A DNA stretch of 64,000 nucleotides from Brachypodium distachyon (GCF_000005505.3 NC_016133.3:44357237-44421236), one strand, 5' to 3'. Numbered from the stretch's first letter, positions 33,401 through 48,400 are shown. Program-made: numbers and translations. The notes: generated by a model from the sequence alone, not told the origin.

Positions 33401-36400
33401 ATCCACCCTCTTCTCCCCCTCTCACCCGAACCGTTTTTCTCTCCCCTCGATTCTTTTTCTTCTCTCTCCCGTCGGCGCTTCTTCCCTCTGGCCCGCCGGA
33501 CGCCGCTCCCTCCCTCCGCCAGCGCGTCTCCCCTCTCCTCCGCGGCCGCCGCTCCCTCCCGCCGCTCCATCCCGCCGCTGGCGCGTCTCCCCTCTTCTCT
33601 GCACGGCGCTCAGAGCAGCGCCGTGCAGGGGCCGCTCCCTCCCGCCGCCGGCGCGGCTCTGCCCTGCCGTGCGGTCGCTGCTCGCTCCCGCCGACGGCGT
33701 GTCTTCCCTATGCTCCGCCGGCGCGGCTCCCTCCCACAGCCGGCGCTGCTCTTCTATGCCGTGCGGGCGTTGCTCCATCTTGCCGATGGCGCTGCTCCCT
33801 CCAGCACGAGGCGACCGACAGAGGAGCTGGGCGAGGAGGGCGGCCTCGAACTGGTCTGTGACGGCCGAGGCGCGAGAAGATGGCCGGGGCGTCGAAGTCA
33901 GGCAGCGAGGAAGGGCGCGAGAAGATGGCCGGGGCGTCGAAGTCGGGCGGCGAGGAAGGGCGCGGAGCTGGGGAGGGAGGCGAGGAGCTGGTGGGAGTGG
34001 AGCACGGCCGGGGAGACGGGGTCAATCTCTGTCTCTGTTGATCTATGTCTCTCTCGATCTCTGCCTCTCTCTTTCTCTGTTCAGTACTGACGCCTCTCTC
34101 TTCTTTTTTGTTGATTTTTATTTCATTTTTGATGCGGCTATGCTGGTTGATCTCAAGTAAACATGTTTTTTTGTTTGACCAAATCTCAAACTACATGTTG
34201 ATTTTGATTAATCTCAAATTAACACGTTGATGTTGATTGATCTCAATTTAAATTGAAAACTTCAATTTTAGTATCATAGTCATCCATCTCTTGTCCGTCC
34301 AAACCAAACAGAGACCTGGCTCATCCAAGTTAAGCGACCAAACACAGGGCAGGGATATCCCTATCCATGTCATCATGGCTATACCTGTCCACTTTGCTCG
34401 CCGGGGAACCAAACGAGCCCTAAGAAGCTGGCAAATTCTACTAAGTTAAAGTGTTAAACAATGTTGACTTGCATACGTTGGTCATGATGTTGATTAACAT
34501 AATTTCTATTCAACTTCTTGCTTGCTATTTACTAGAAAAGTCATGTACTTTTTTTGAACATCCTCGTAATATCCATGTAAAAATTTGTTTTCCTCTCATC
34601 TGATACTTAATGCGTCTAAGTCTAGTTTTAACTTTACATGTTTCAACAGACAAACATGGTGTTGCTTTTACCCAAATATTTTACTTTGTGCAATAGTAAT
34701 ACACATGTAGAGGCAAAGCTGATCTTTTTGCTGGACTATTTTCTATTATATTTCTGTGGTTCGCTTTTCTGCTACTTAACTATGACATGTAATAGTATGG
34801 ATCCCTGTAATTCTGTATAAAGCAGATATAGAGAAGGGAGTGAACAAAAGGCCCTTATATGAAAGTCATCCTCTGTCATCATTTTCGTGGACCACAACTG
34901 ACAATGTGGATATGGTATGCCTTTCTTTCAGTTCGTTTTGCTTGACCATTCAAACATTTCCTTTTGTGCTATATTATTCGTGAGCTACATATACACCAAA
35001 ACTGGTTGCTGTGAGTGCTTGACCTAGCGACTTTATATGTGATTGTTGGGTGGCCAGTGGATTTATCTTAATTACCCTGTCTTTTGAGGCTGCACTTAAA
35101 CTTTTTGAGTTTAGTTCTTAAGTTTGTATGTCTTATGGCAGGAAAAAGTTATCTAGTCAGTAGGAATAGCCAAAAAATATTTTATTTGACCGCTAATCAG
35201 GATCCAGCCTGATGTGCTTTTTGGAACGCTGTCTAATTTCAGCATACTTAGGGTGTCTTTGGTTCATGCCATATCATGCCGTACTAAATTTTGCCAACCA
35301 TTTGCTAAGCCAAAAAATTGGCTAGAGATTCCTTGGTCCTCTGTTGGCAAAAATTTTGTGCTACGAGTTGTGAAAAGATTGTGAGGTGAGTGGGCAAGTT
35401 TTCATGGGCAACCAACCATGTAGGGGCACACGGCTTGCCGGCTCAGCGCTTCTGCTCCGATCCGTACTCCACAGCAATGTGGCGCCTATCCACAACTCAT
35501 CTCTCTTTTCTGCCTTCCACTTATTCTGTTCCAGTAAATTTTTTTGTGAACAAAACAAAAAGCCTGTTTTCCTCTTTCCTGACACAGCATGGCAGAGAAG
35601 ATGATCTGGAGCCATGGAGCTTGCCTCGATGTCCCCCTGGTGGCTTATCACGAAGGCGTGCGACCTCCCCTCCACTGACAATATGTGGTTCGGCCTTCCT
35701 TTTCCTCTCCACCTGCTTGCAGCGGGTCATGTTCTCGATGACATCATCGCCTTTCCTTGGCATGCTCTTCTGCTTTGTGGCCCACTTGCTCCTGACTCAC
35801 TGCCAGCGCCGGGGCCATTATGGCACCCTCAACGGCGTCAGCACCAGAGCCACAAGCCACTGCTCGACTGAGGGGAGGTGACCCAGGGGGTGTGGGGTTT
35901 GTCGTGGTGCTGGTGTCCTCCGTGCTCCTCAACAGGTTCTACAGTGTTCCGTTCATGCTCTAGATCATGGCGTGGGGCATTGGCCAGGAGGTGGTGTTCC
36001 TGGTGCTGGGCCATGAGAAGTGGTTCCGTGCAGCGGCGCACGGGCTCATACTCCGGCAATTCTGGTTTGCTGGGGTCACGGTCCTCCTTGCCGTCGCCAT
36101 CGCAATCCCTGCGCACGTCCTCCCTCTCGCCATTTTCCTCTCCTTGCCGTCTCCAGTGCCACCGGCATCACCACCGTCACGGTCCTACCAATGGCGGCAT
36201 CTCAGGGCCAAGGAGAACAAGAAGAACGTGACGCCGTACGCGAGGATGACAAGTGAACTTTTTGTTTTGCTTGTAAATTTGTTTGTCTAGAAAAAATAAT
36301 ACATGGGGGGGGGGGGGGGGGTTGCAGAAAAGAGAGAGGAGTCGTGGATGGGCGCTATGTTGCTGCGGAGTACAGATGGTGGGCAGGAGGGCGGAGCAGG

Positions 36401-39400
36401 CAAGCTGCGTCCCAAAATTTTGGCATTGCATATTTGGGCACCAAGCAAACGATATCCTTATTGTGTTGACAAGCTGTAATGTAGTCTCTATGGTCCGATA
36501 GAATTGATTATTATTATGTGTAACCCAAAGTTACATGAATATGAAAACAAACGGTTATTTTGGCAGCGCAAATTTGGGCACCAACCAAACGATAGCCTTA
36601 TTCTGTTGACAAACTGTATTGTAGCCTTTATGGTCTGATAGAGTTGATTATTATTATTATGTGTAACCCAAAGTTACATGAATATGAAAACAAACGGTTA
36701 TTTTGGCAGCGCAAATTTGGGCACCAACCAAACGATAGCCTTATTCTGTTGACAAGCTGTATTGTAGCAGTGTATGGTCCGATAGAATTGATTATTATTA
36801 TGTGTAACCCAAAGTTACATGAATACGAAAACAAACGGTTATAATACATATAACCTAATTAAATGCTCTGTTCATGCCTTGTACAGGGGGATTGGTCAAA
36901 GACGTGCAAGGAAGCCTTAAGTAATTTTGAACTTTTGAAGGCAGGAAAGAGTAAAGATGACATTGTTTATGACAAAGCTGTTCAGGTGCCACACTCGCAG
37001 AAGTACATGAAATTAAATACCTTAACATATATATATACCTTACATCACATGTTCTTGTTAGATATTACATGGTGCAAAAGATGAGCTGCATGATGTTCTG
37101 GTGAGCGCACTCATGTCTAGTGATCTGAAGGGTCTGCATGCTGAATGCCTTACAGATATATGGATTGGCAGAGACAGGTCTGCGTTTTGTTTGCTTTTAC
37201 TTTTTTGGAAAGAAGTCAATATTCTCCCCTGAACTTTGATGCTACATCTGCTCCATGCCACGAGCTACCAAACGAGCTGCTCTACCCATTGATTTTCTAA
37301 AACTGGAGCGGATCACCCCCTGAAGTGGTTTTGCCAGTGGTCAATGACATGGTGATGAACTATGAAGTGGCAACTACTTAGTGAATCAGATATATAAAAA
37401 TTATATACAAAGTGGATCCGCATGTCAGTGAGGTTCCACTCTTATTCACTTTACTTTTCTCTGTTATACCCTTTTTTCTCTTCATCCTCCACTGGTCGGG
37501 GATGCTAGCAGCTATGGTGTGCACCTTGGTTGCTAACACACTCCCACGGCCAGGTCAGAAAGGGAATGTCTGCTGCGTGCTCTTGCAGGCAGCTGACAGC
37601 AACGGTACCTGCGGCTATGTCAGCAAAGACAGTGCCGGGCCTCCATTGTCAGGCTGCTCTATGGCCATACTGAGGCCCATCCATCATGTACACAACGTAT
37701 GTGCCAAGACTCCTCTTTCAACTCCACAAAATAGTACAGGAGTTTCGTTCCACTCTCATCCTCCAAACCTATGCACCTGCCTTCATACATATCTCATAAG
37801 GAAGCAGCTTGGAACCTGTAGAACACTTAAAGAACTACTCCCTCCGTTCCTAAATACTTGTCGCTGTTTTAGTGCAAGTTTGCACTAAAACAGCGATAAG
37901 TATTTAGGAATGGAGGGAGTAATAGTTAAGATCCAAGTAAAAGGGTAGGCAGGTGAGGGGGAGCAAGTTCTGTCATGTCTGATTCTGAGACGGCTAGAGG
38001 AAAACGACATGGTTGCAGGAGGAGGCGAGCAGCAAGTAACCGGTGACTGGTGTGAATACAAGTGTGGCAGACACTGTAGAAAGGGATGCTTACTAATTTC
38101 AGCAGAGTATACAAGTAGATGAGAACCAGTGGTGTCCGCCTACAATGGTGCAGTAGGAGGGCGACATGGGAATATGGGATTCTGGTTGCGATGTGTAGTA
38201 AAGCAACATCACATTTGGGGACCATGGAGAAAAGAGAGGCCACGGTGAAGAGAGGAGGAGGATGGATATTTGTATTAGAAGAGAGTAGTTGCTCTGTCAT
38301 ATTTGCAAAACCACTTCATGGCGTCATTTTCTGTAGTTTACAAAAAGTCAGGTGGTAGCATCAAGCAAATTAATTCGGTTATGTAGCAGCCAAATCGGAA
38401 CACCAAAGGCACTAAGCCAACAATGTCGTGCTGGCAAATATTCTGGCTGGAACTATTGCGTTACATCTGGAAAACTAAATCTAGTGATCTGGGTACCGTA
38501 AAAGATTTAATTGTTTGGCCCATGATGGAGCAAAAGGTGGTCATGCAGTTCATATCTATGGTGCCCCTATAAGGCAGCAATACTGATGCTTCTTGCTCCC
38601 CAGGTGGTTTCGTTCTATCAGAATAGGTTCTAGCTGTTGTGTTGCCAATGTGTTCCAAGTATTGGGCGTTCACGTGTGTTCTGCCACTTCTAGCTAGTCT
38701 GATGGGTCCTCGGCAATTATTGGACCCGCCAACTTCTTTTCTCAAATCTTTTTTTTCGATCTTTTATGTGATATATTCCTGAGACATGTATACAAGATTG
38801 AATGCGTACGAAACCGGAACAAGTCCATCCAAACACCAAACTTGAATGGTCACCCGAATAGAATTCATAAGATGGATAGAAAACCATGTCTTAGTTCAGG
38901 GACTGAAGTAGACATTCCATCAAAGTTCAGGGGGCACATTACATACTTTTTCATTTATTGCTGTTGAGGTTGGATACTCCTAATCCAAACTTTTCTCCAG
39001 GTTTGCTTTTGTTGATCTAAGTGCCGGGCCATTTTCCTGGGGCCCTGCTGTCGGTGGGGATGGTGTCCGCACAGAACTTAGTCTCCCAAATATAGCAAAG
39101 ACTGTTGGGGCTGTTGCAGGTCAGTTTTTCCCCAAATTTTTTTCCATATGCTGTTTCAACACTATTTTTTTTTTATACTCCAGAATGCTTATGCATCAGG
39201 CATGCATTGCCACTATGTATATTTTAGATTTGAACATTTCAAAAATTATATCTCATTAGTTTCCTTAGCTGCTAGCATGTTCCCAACTATTATTACTCCC
39301 TCCGATCCATATTACTTGTTGAAATATTACATGTATCTAGACGGTTTTTAAACATAGATACATCCATATTTGGGCAATTTTGAGACAAGTAATATGGATC

Positions 39401-42400
39401 GGAGGGAGTATAATATTATTTTTCTCACTCTACTTGTTCTTAAAGCCATTAAGACACTTTTAGTCATTTTCGTTTGTTAGATTGATTGCTTTACAGTTAA
39501 TTACTCATAGCAGCAAGTAATCTTTAAACCCATTTTTAGTAAACCACCTACCTGAGCTCTATTGTATTCACTTCATCATACCATTTCTAATATCGTTAGC
39601 TTCATATAGAGTACACAGGTTATATGATATTGGGGCTATTAAATGGTAATACATCCTATCTCAAGTTAAAACACGTATAAACTGGTTGAATTGATAACTG
39701 AGCTGAGGGAAAAGCATTGAGAACAAAAAGTCTTGCTGAAAATAAGATATATTATGTCATAAAGTTACAATAGATGACATGCTTGGAAATGTTTACATAG
39801 CACACTTATTATAACATACCAGGAACTGCTCGATCTACATTGCGTGCTTGATCTAGGTTTGTCCTATTATATACTCTGGCATCTGGGTATTATTCTGTCT
39901 CCAGTTTATTTCTGGCGTACCGCCAGGGCTTGAAAACCCAATAGCCAGTTCAATTCCTGCAATAATGGTGGCCCAAGAGAAAAAAAATTCTAGTTAGTAT
40001 CGGATTAGTCTCACACAGATAGTTCAGGTGTAAATTCATAGCATATAGTGCTCGAGGTCTAAAGATAGCAATTCCAGGTTAACCCTTTCGGACGAAGCAG
40101 GAACATAAGGCTGAGTGACTTGTTGTGGCTTCTGTTCTTCAGCGAACTTTGGGTCTTAGGGGTGTTATGGATATTATTAGATCATGAAAATTGCTGCATA
40201 GGCACAAAATCATGTTGGCCTGTGGAGGATAAACGGTTTGGATATCTACTGATGGTGTTTGGGGCATTTCCAGTTGTACTGTTTGTTACTGAGGGCATTA
40301 GCTTTTTTGCATGGTGCGTTAGCTCCCTGGCCCAGCAGCGGTAGTCTATGTGGCCCAAGGGTAGTAGCATCGGGATTAATTTCTGACATAGAGAGTTGAG
40401 ATGTAGACTAGTTTCATATAATTTTGAAGGATCGTATATGGCAACTCCGTGTTATCTCATTCTTTATTGAAGCAGGTATGAGAGCCCATGCAAGTAGCTA
40501 GCACGCAACCTCATCCAGGTGGCGCACTGAGCGTGTAGAGAATTCATACTTGAGTTTGTTTCATTTGTTTCTAATTTATATCTACGATATTTTCTGTTAA
40601 GCGAGAAATTTCTGAGCGACTGCATTTGCTCTGCACCGTGACTTGTTTGTCCAGCATGAAGTGATTGTAGTTTGTCTGATGCAGAAGTGACAGAAGAAGA
40701 GGCTGAAGAAAGACTACAAGACACAATCAGAGAAAGGTTTTCTTCTGTTGGTGAGGTACTATCATCATTCTTTCAATACATTTAAATATTGTTCTTTACT
40801 GCCAACCCAATCTCATATCAAATGTTTCTGCTCCTTGATGGCCATAGTAGATTTGTAATAAAAGGTTGTGATGCTGCTTACAAATTCCTTTTTGTCGTAC
40901 TCCTGCCACTATAGAGAGAGAGAGGGAGAGTTTTGGGAGCACAACAGGAAAGAAGAGAAGGAGCAGAAAGATTTGGGATACTTGATATTATTTTCCTTTA
41001 CTGTGTTACGCTGCACTTCTGACAGTCATAATTCACTTACAGCTGGTACCCTAAGTCATGAATCTCTCACATTATAATGACGTCCCAACTTCTGTTTGGT
41101 CATTACTCAAGTCCTCTCTTGTGATCTTACTTCCTTTACAGCTTTTCATGCATACCCTCATTTCCTCTTAACACCTTCTCCTTCTCTCTGTTGTGTTGTC
41201 ACATCTTGAACAATGGAACAAGCTTTTGATTTGTATTTTGTTGTGTGGAATTTTTTGGTTCAGGACTACCATGCTGTTGATATCCTATTGGCAGAGATTG
41301 ATGTGTATGAACTTTTTGCTTTCAAGCATTGCATGGGAAGAAGAGTAGAGCTTGCCCTTTGCAAAGGTACTTCCAGATAACCATAGATTTGCAAATTCAA
41401 CTATTTGACATAATGGTAAACTTGTAGATGATATCTGTCTTGCAACTCATCCACTTACGCCACAGTTTCATCTGATTTGCTTATTTATTTGTTTTGGTCC
41501 AAAGAGTGAAAAAGCTAAATACATGCAACACCATTCATTAACATTACGTTTGGATGTCGATATTGGAGCGTGGAATTCGGAATTGGAATTAGGTTTCCTC
41601 AATTCTGATGTTTGGTTGTCCTCAGAATTCAGAGTTGGTATTTGCAGCTCATTTCCGTGGAATTGGGCTACAACTAAAAGAACCCCTTCACAATACCGAG
41701 CTCTTCCCCTCCGTATTGAGAGGAATTGGAGCCGACTGCAACCTTTCCCCGCCGTCCCGTACCATCGCCGGAGGTTCGCCGCAGCTGGCCGGCACCACCG
41801 CCGGAGGTTCGCCGCCAACCACCGCCGGTTACGCCGCAGCCGGCCGGCACCATGCCGGAGTTTCCCCGCCGACCACCACCGTTGGAGATTCGTTGCTGAC
41901 TGCAGCCGCCACAGTTGGAGCGGGTGGTGCGGGAGAAGATGATGGTGGAGGAGAAACAGCAGGCGGCGTTCAGCGAGCAGGCGGCCATGGAGGACATCCT
42001 CGACGAGCTCGATTCATGAGACTAAATCAATTGATTCGTACGTGCGTGTTCGAACAAATCAATCCACCATTGGATGCATGCGGCAGAATACTAGTAGCGG
42101 TAATTGATTGATTCGTGAGTGGTAGAGAGGTGGGTGTGAGGCCAGTGGGTGGGCAGCGGCGCGGAGAGGTCTGCCGTGCGGGCAGATGGCCGGCCAGAGG
42201 GGCGGCAGGATGAGCAGCAAGCGCGGTGAGAGGAGGAGAAGATGGGCCAATTCAGCGGATAGGCACCCAAACAGAAATTGGAATTTGTTATATACGGTGA
42301 TTCCAAATAACGAATTCATCGACAACCAAACACCAGAATTGACATTTGAGCCCATTTCAATACAGAGGCTGATTTGGTATTGAGCCCAATTCAATTCCAA

Positions 42401-45400
42401 GGCTTCCAATACATACGTCCAAACGAAGCCTAAGTATATACGCACCCACTCCCACCTGAAGAAAAAGCATGGACACGATGTTTTTTGCATCAATTACAAA
42501 AGCTACAGAGTTATCTTTTCCTTTAAAAAAAATGTTATCGATGTTTTTCTTGAGATCTTCAGTTTATGGTACAACCTGGGCTTGAGTCTTGTACTGTTCC
42601 TAATGTTCCTGTGTTTTTGTTTGAAAGATCTCTGCTTGCTATTAATAACCTTCAGTTATGTACACAGAACTCGAAGAAAGGATGCATGATCTTAAAAATG
42701 AACTGGAGGGTTACAATAATGGAGATTCTGATGAAATTAATAAGAAGAAAGCTCTTGATGCACTCAAGAGGGTGGAAAAATGGAACTTGTTTAAAGATAC
42801 TTCTGAGGTTAGCTTTTTCCAACTGCTGCTACGTAGCACAGAGTGTGCTGTTTTGGCACTTTAGAGCATGCATAGTCGTATACTCCGTCCGTTCCAAAAT
42901 GTAAGGTGCATTACTTTTGTTGACTGTCAAAATTTCTAAAGTTTGAGCAAACTTATAGCAAAACGTATTGACATATACGTCAAATCAAAATATTATGAAA
43001 ATATTTTTCACAATGTATCTAATGATACTCACTTGGCATCATAGATGTTGATATTTTTGTTATATGGTTGGTCAAAGTTTAGAAAGTTTGACAGTAAACA
43101 AAAGTTATACGCCCTACACTTTGGAACGGATGGAGTATATGGAATGGATAATGGGAGATATAGCTGTCACGGGTCTTTGTCTGTATAAGTCAACGGTACT
43201 TGGCGAAGTGGTAGTAATAGGAGTTGCTACCATGTAGAGCTGCTAGCAAGTAAAGATTAAAGTTGCTAGTAAGTAACATAGGTCTACCACTCACTATTGA
43301 CTGCCTGCATAAATCAATATTAGTTGCCATCAAATAACAAGAGTTTCCAATGGGTAACATCTGGCATGGCTGGAAGGTAGAAAGCAAGACATGCACAATA
43401 ACAAAAAGCAGGGTGACGTGTCACGCTAGCAGCGGTAGCACGGTAGTCGCGTCCTGGAAAAAACTATTTTAACATGAACACGTTCTCCTTTTAATGTCAA
43501 CACAACTTCCTGGAATTAATCGTATTTCTAATAGCAGAATTCAATCATGTAATGTCAGGAACATCATAATTACACAGTGGCTCGTGATTCATTTCTTGCA
43601 CACCTTGGGTCAACATTATGGGGATCGATGAGGCATGTCATTGCTCCATCTGTTTCTCACAGTGCATACCATTACTACGAGAAGTTATCATTTCAGTTGT
43701 ACTTCGTGACACAAGAGGTAACTATTCTGTTTCTTTTGCTTGTGTTTTGTACATTCAATAAAGTTATGCCCCCCTGCACTGTCTTTTTTTTTTTGCAGAA
43801 AGTCAGGAATATAAACCAGTTGCCTGTTAATGTAAAATCTATCAAGGAGGGCCTTAGTTCTTTGTTATTACGGTCTCAGAAGTCAATGTTTAGTCAACAC
43901 ATGTACGTGTTCTTCATTTTCTCAATCTTGGTTTATAGTCTTATTACATGCTTTTTGTTCATCAAGAAGGGCAAATCAAGTGCTTCTTTAGCTACAAATA
44001 TGGAGGGATCATGGTAGAAAAAAAAAGATTTAACATGGAGTGATAAACTTACCACAGGGTTTAAAACTAATCAATATGGAAACAGTATGTGAAATTCAGG
44101 TGCACCTATTACAGTTTTATTCTGCGGCTTGTTTTCTCATAGCACGTTCATTTAACTTTCTTAGTTGTACTTAAAAGTGATTCAAAATAGAATTGTAGAT
44201 TGTCGTGAGCATGGTTTCAAAGCGTCCAGGCGCTTTAAGGCGTTGGGGGGGCGCCTCAACGCCTAGGCGCTCAAAGCGCGAAGCGAGGCGACGCCTTAGT
44301 CAAATTTTGCAAAGCGCTAGGGGAACTAATATGGCAGACATGAGTAGACAGAAAACCTGATTCATACCTTGAATTTCCCACGATTTATACCACTGGCGGG
44401 GGAGGAGGGGATCTGGCGGGCAGCAGCCTGGCGGCGGACTGGCGGAGGAGGATGGGATCTGGTCGGCAGGAGCTCCTCTCTCTCTCTTCCCACGATTTAT
44501 ACCACTGGTGTGTTCCCCTCTCTCTCTCCCAACTCATTTTCCCTCCAATTTCTCTTCCTCTCCCGCCAATTTCAGTTTCTCCCGCCGATTTCTGAGTTCT
44601 GGGCCTTCTGGCTCTTTTCCCGCTGAGTTCTATCGAGGGCATCCAGAGAAGAGGGAAGCGGCGATTTCAGCGCCTAGGCGACGTTCCTGGGCGCCTTAGT
44701 CCTAATTCTAAGGCGAGAACGACGCCTTGAGGTCGCTGGGCGCTTCGACGCCTAAGCGTCGACTAGGCGACACTTTGAAAACCATGGTCGTGAGTCTAGT
44801 TTATAGTCAGTAAGCACTTGTATACGTCTCGAAAAGGTTGGAACATTTGGGTATGCCATATGGGATATCCATAGTTGAAACTTTCCGACGACAAAAACAA
44901 CATTTTGGTTGATGCCATTGGTTGTCGAAACTCATTCACAAAATGGCATTCATGACATAGTTTTCTTAAAATGGTAAAAATGTTCTCTGCTCCTGCTAAT
45001 TAGATCCAAGAGCATCGCCTACCTCATGGATGTGTCTGCTAACCATCTAGACCATGCATCCAGGAAGATAATGCACTTGTGTAGTGCATGAAGCAAGAAG
45101 GCTTAAGACTCCTGCAGAACATTGCAACAGAACACAATTTTTTGTGCTAATGAACAAGTATTTGATCTTGCTTACCATGATGAGCGACACATCGAACATT
45201 CAGAAGTATCGTGCCTCCTTGGCAATGTAGTGTGTTCCATGATGTCCTCTCATGAGTGGCGCACTGTGGCCTTATTTCCTCCTCCCACCACGCCATGTGC
45301 TGGTGTCATTATCCTCTCCTCAGCAACCACGTGACCGTATATGCAGCTTGCCAGTATGTCCTTACAGGCAGGAGTTCACCACACGTCCTCCCTACTTGCG

Positions 45401-48400
45401 CCTACAGGCCACGCCAGGTGCCTTGGGATGCTTTGTATTGCCATTTCTGCCGGTCTTGTCCATACCTTTTGATAATATTTTGGGGAATTTTCGTTTATTT
45501 CAATTGCATTTTCCCATTGAAAAACCGTGCGAAAATGCAAAGTGTTCTACAAACTCTGGCATGGATTAAAAAGCAGAAAAGTTCCTTGTTCCTGATCTGC
45601 CAGTGAATAATGAACTGCGCGGTGCCACTCCTATTGATAAAACCTATGTGATTTTGTACATTCCATCCATTCTGTTTGGGTCTGGTTGGTTCATGGAATT
45701 GAATAAAACCTTGTAAGGGCCAATCCCCGAGAATTCAGAGTCCCCATTGCTAATATTAAGCCATATGTACGTTAAAAGTTAACTATGAAAACACAAGAAT
45801 ATGATCTATCCATGATGTCGGCAATATAATTTTTCTTCTCATATGTACACTTGTGCATTAGACTTTTTTCTCAGAAACCTCCTAAGTGATAAAAGGCGGA
45901 ATTATCTTCTTTGTTTTTTCTTTAGTATTGGATCCATTATTCTTCAAAATTGATCTCGAAATGTATCAATGTATCCTTAAGTTTTTAAGGAACCTTAATC
46001 AGTGATTGACTTGTGCGAATGACTGACATAGAGAAGAAACCCATTGCCAGCGATTAATTAGTAGGGTAGTAGCTCCGGTGACGAGTAAGAGGAAGAAGAC
46101 GTGTCAAGGCAACCACCGAACTGCTACTTGCTGAGGTCACTAGAGTGATTACGTGAGTGACTGGAGGGTTATCAGAGGTGGAGAAGATGGAAAGACTAAT
46201 TGTGGCTTATCTCTATAGTCAAAGAAGATAGCAGGAATGGTGGTCCATACCTTCTCTAATTGTCCATCAATTCTATGCAATTGGCCCAAGGTGCGATGAA
46301 ACAGCCTCCGATTTGGGAATTTCATTTTCTGTTCCACGATTCAAGGCTCATTTCTGTGAACCCAAATGCTGCATTATATTGTTCATATATCAGAATTTTC
46401 ATTGATTCCCATCATGACCTCATGTTCTTCCTCCATGGTTTCTCTCATGGCTTTCTCTCTGTTCTAAATATGTACAACAGTTCCCTGCCCTTATCACAGA
46501 AGAATCTGTATGGCACAGACTATGGCTATCACAAGAACAGTGGACAGAAGCAAAAGTAACATAGAGGGCACCAACAGTGAAAACCAATGTTCAACAGCAG
46601 CACACAGGAGAGCATATGGGCATGCGAGCACCAAATTTCAATACATATGTAGATAAATGACACAGCAAAAGAGCAAGAGAAGAAGAAAAGAGGAATCTGT
46701 TATGTGGGCCATCTGCTGTAGAGAACGAGAGCACCCGACAATGGGCCATGTATGGCGGCACACTTGTAGTGCAGGGCAAGATTGCCTTGACAGCCTTGCC
46801 ACGGTTTGAATACCCAATTTAATGGCATGAACGATTAATATTTTTTAAACTAGTGGCATATTACGGAGCTTTTCATTATTCAGTGACAGGTCTGGGGCCA
46901 GGGAACTATTGAGTGGCCTGTAAGGAAATATACCTTTAGAAAAATTGCATAAAGTTTTGTCTGTGCGTTGTGTGCTTTTTAATTTTACAGTCATCTTGAC
47001 ATCCTCATAAACTATCTTGAGTACAGTTGTGTTTTCCAAGTCTTACGAATTTGAATTATGCATGTTGATACTTAGGCTGTCATTGTCAGAGGAACCAGCA
47101 TTGATGATGGCGTTTTCTATGGCACGCCGTGCAGCTGCAGTCCCACTCTTATTGGTTAATGGTACCTATAGGTCTACAGTTCGTACATACCTTGATTCTG
47201 CTATTCTCCAACACCAGCTACAGAGGTTAAGTGAGCGAGGTTCACTTAAAGGTATATATTCTTTTGATTCGCTTCTCATGATCTAGGGACTTGTGCTGTT
47301 TGGTCTGGAGAATGCCATTTGGTTCAGGCAGTGTTTCTATATTTAAAGTTTTATTGACCATTCACATGCATGCTTCTATTGAGTGTTGCATGGAGTTACT
47401 CACTTTTTGTATATGAACCATGCAAAACAATGCCTTTAGATGCCAGATACACGTCCTGCATCAGATTATTAACCATATGATCATGTATTCTTTAGACACC
47501 ACCTTGCAACACATGGATTTTCGTGTGAGGGTTCTGTGCTATTGATCTTTTGAGGCTAAAATGGAATTGGTGATTTTGTTGAGGAAATATAGGTGGGAAA
47601 GTTCATGGGTCTATCTTTACAATACTACCTCCATTCTATTTTACTTGTTTCGGACATTAACACAATTCCCAATACTCGCCTTTGTCCTTTCTTTTCGAAA
47701 TATATATTTGCAAATATTGAATTAATTTTTTTAATTATTATTTGCAAAATTAAACGTACATTAAAAGATGTTTTTGTTGACAAAATGCACCGGTAACATT
47801 TTGTGAGATCAGTACGGGGGAGAAGGGGGAGCCTTAATGTTTTTTAATTAACAACACAAAACATTTACGTGAAGAGCCCACAAAATCTAAGAAAATCAAG
47901 AAGGTTTAAAGTATATCATCTTTCTCTTGTTTTTACCGTGCGCTAAGGTAAGCACAAGTCTTACAGACCACAAGAACATTCCCATGTAAATACTTTTTTT
48001 TGCTTGTAATGTTGTAGGTTATATTGTAGCCCTACTGTCATCATTTCCACAGCACTCCTTATAGGTCAACATGTATTTGACAACTGATGTAGTATCATCT
48101 CTAGGATTTTATGATGAGAGAAAATGAAGCTAGTGTTTACTATGTTGATGTGCACTGTATCAAGCATGACTTCCCAGGCCACTGTCTTTTGCTACTGTGT
48201 GTTGAATTATCGTAAACGAGGCTTTGTTTCTATGCGCAGGAGAACATTCAAACCACAGGTCGACGCTGGAGGTTCCAGTATTCTGGTTCATACATAGTGA
48301 ACCCCTATTATTGGATAAACATTATCAAGCTAAGGCTCTTTCAAACATGGTTGTCGTAGTTCAATCTGATGCCAATTCCTGGGAAAGCCACTTACAATGC

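Noticed and set aside
33359..34090. Long GC-rich open frames as a gene on the plus strand
   Set aside because: They lie wholly inside a Harbinger-like element within an intron, are low-complexity Pro/Ser/Arg/Ala, and open in several frames at once, as expected of GC-rich DNA.
37412..37888. 158-residue frame in intron 12 as an alternative exon
   Set aside because: It runs through a Stowaway MITE and lies in a TE-like segment; the host exons join in phase without it.
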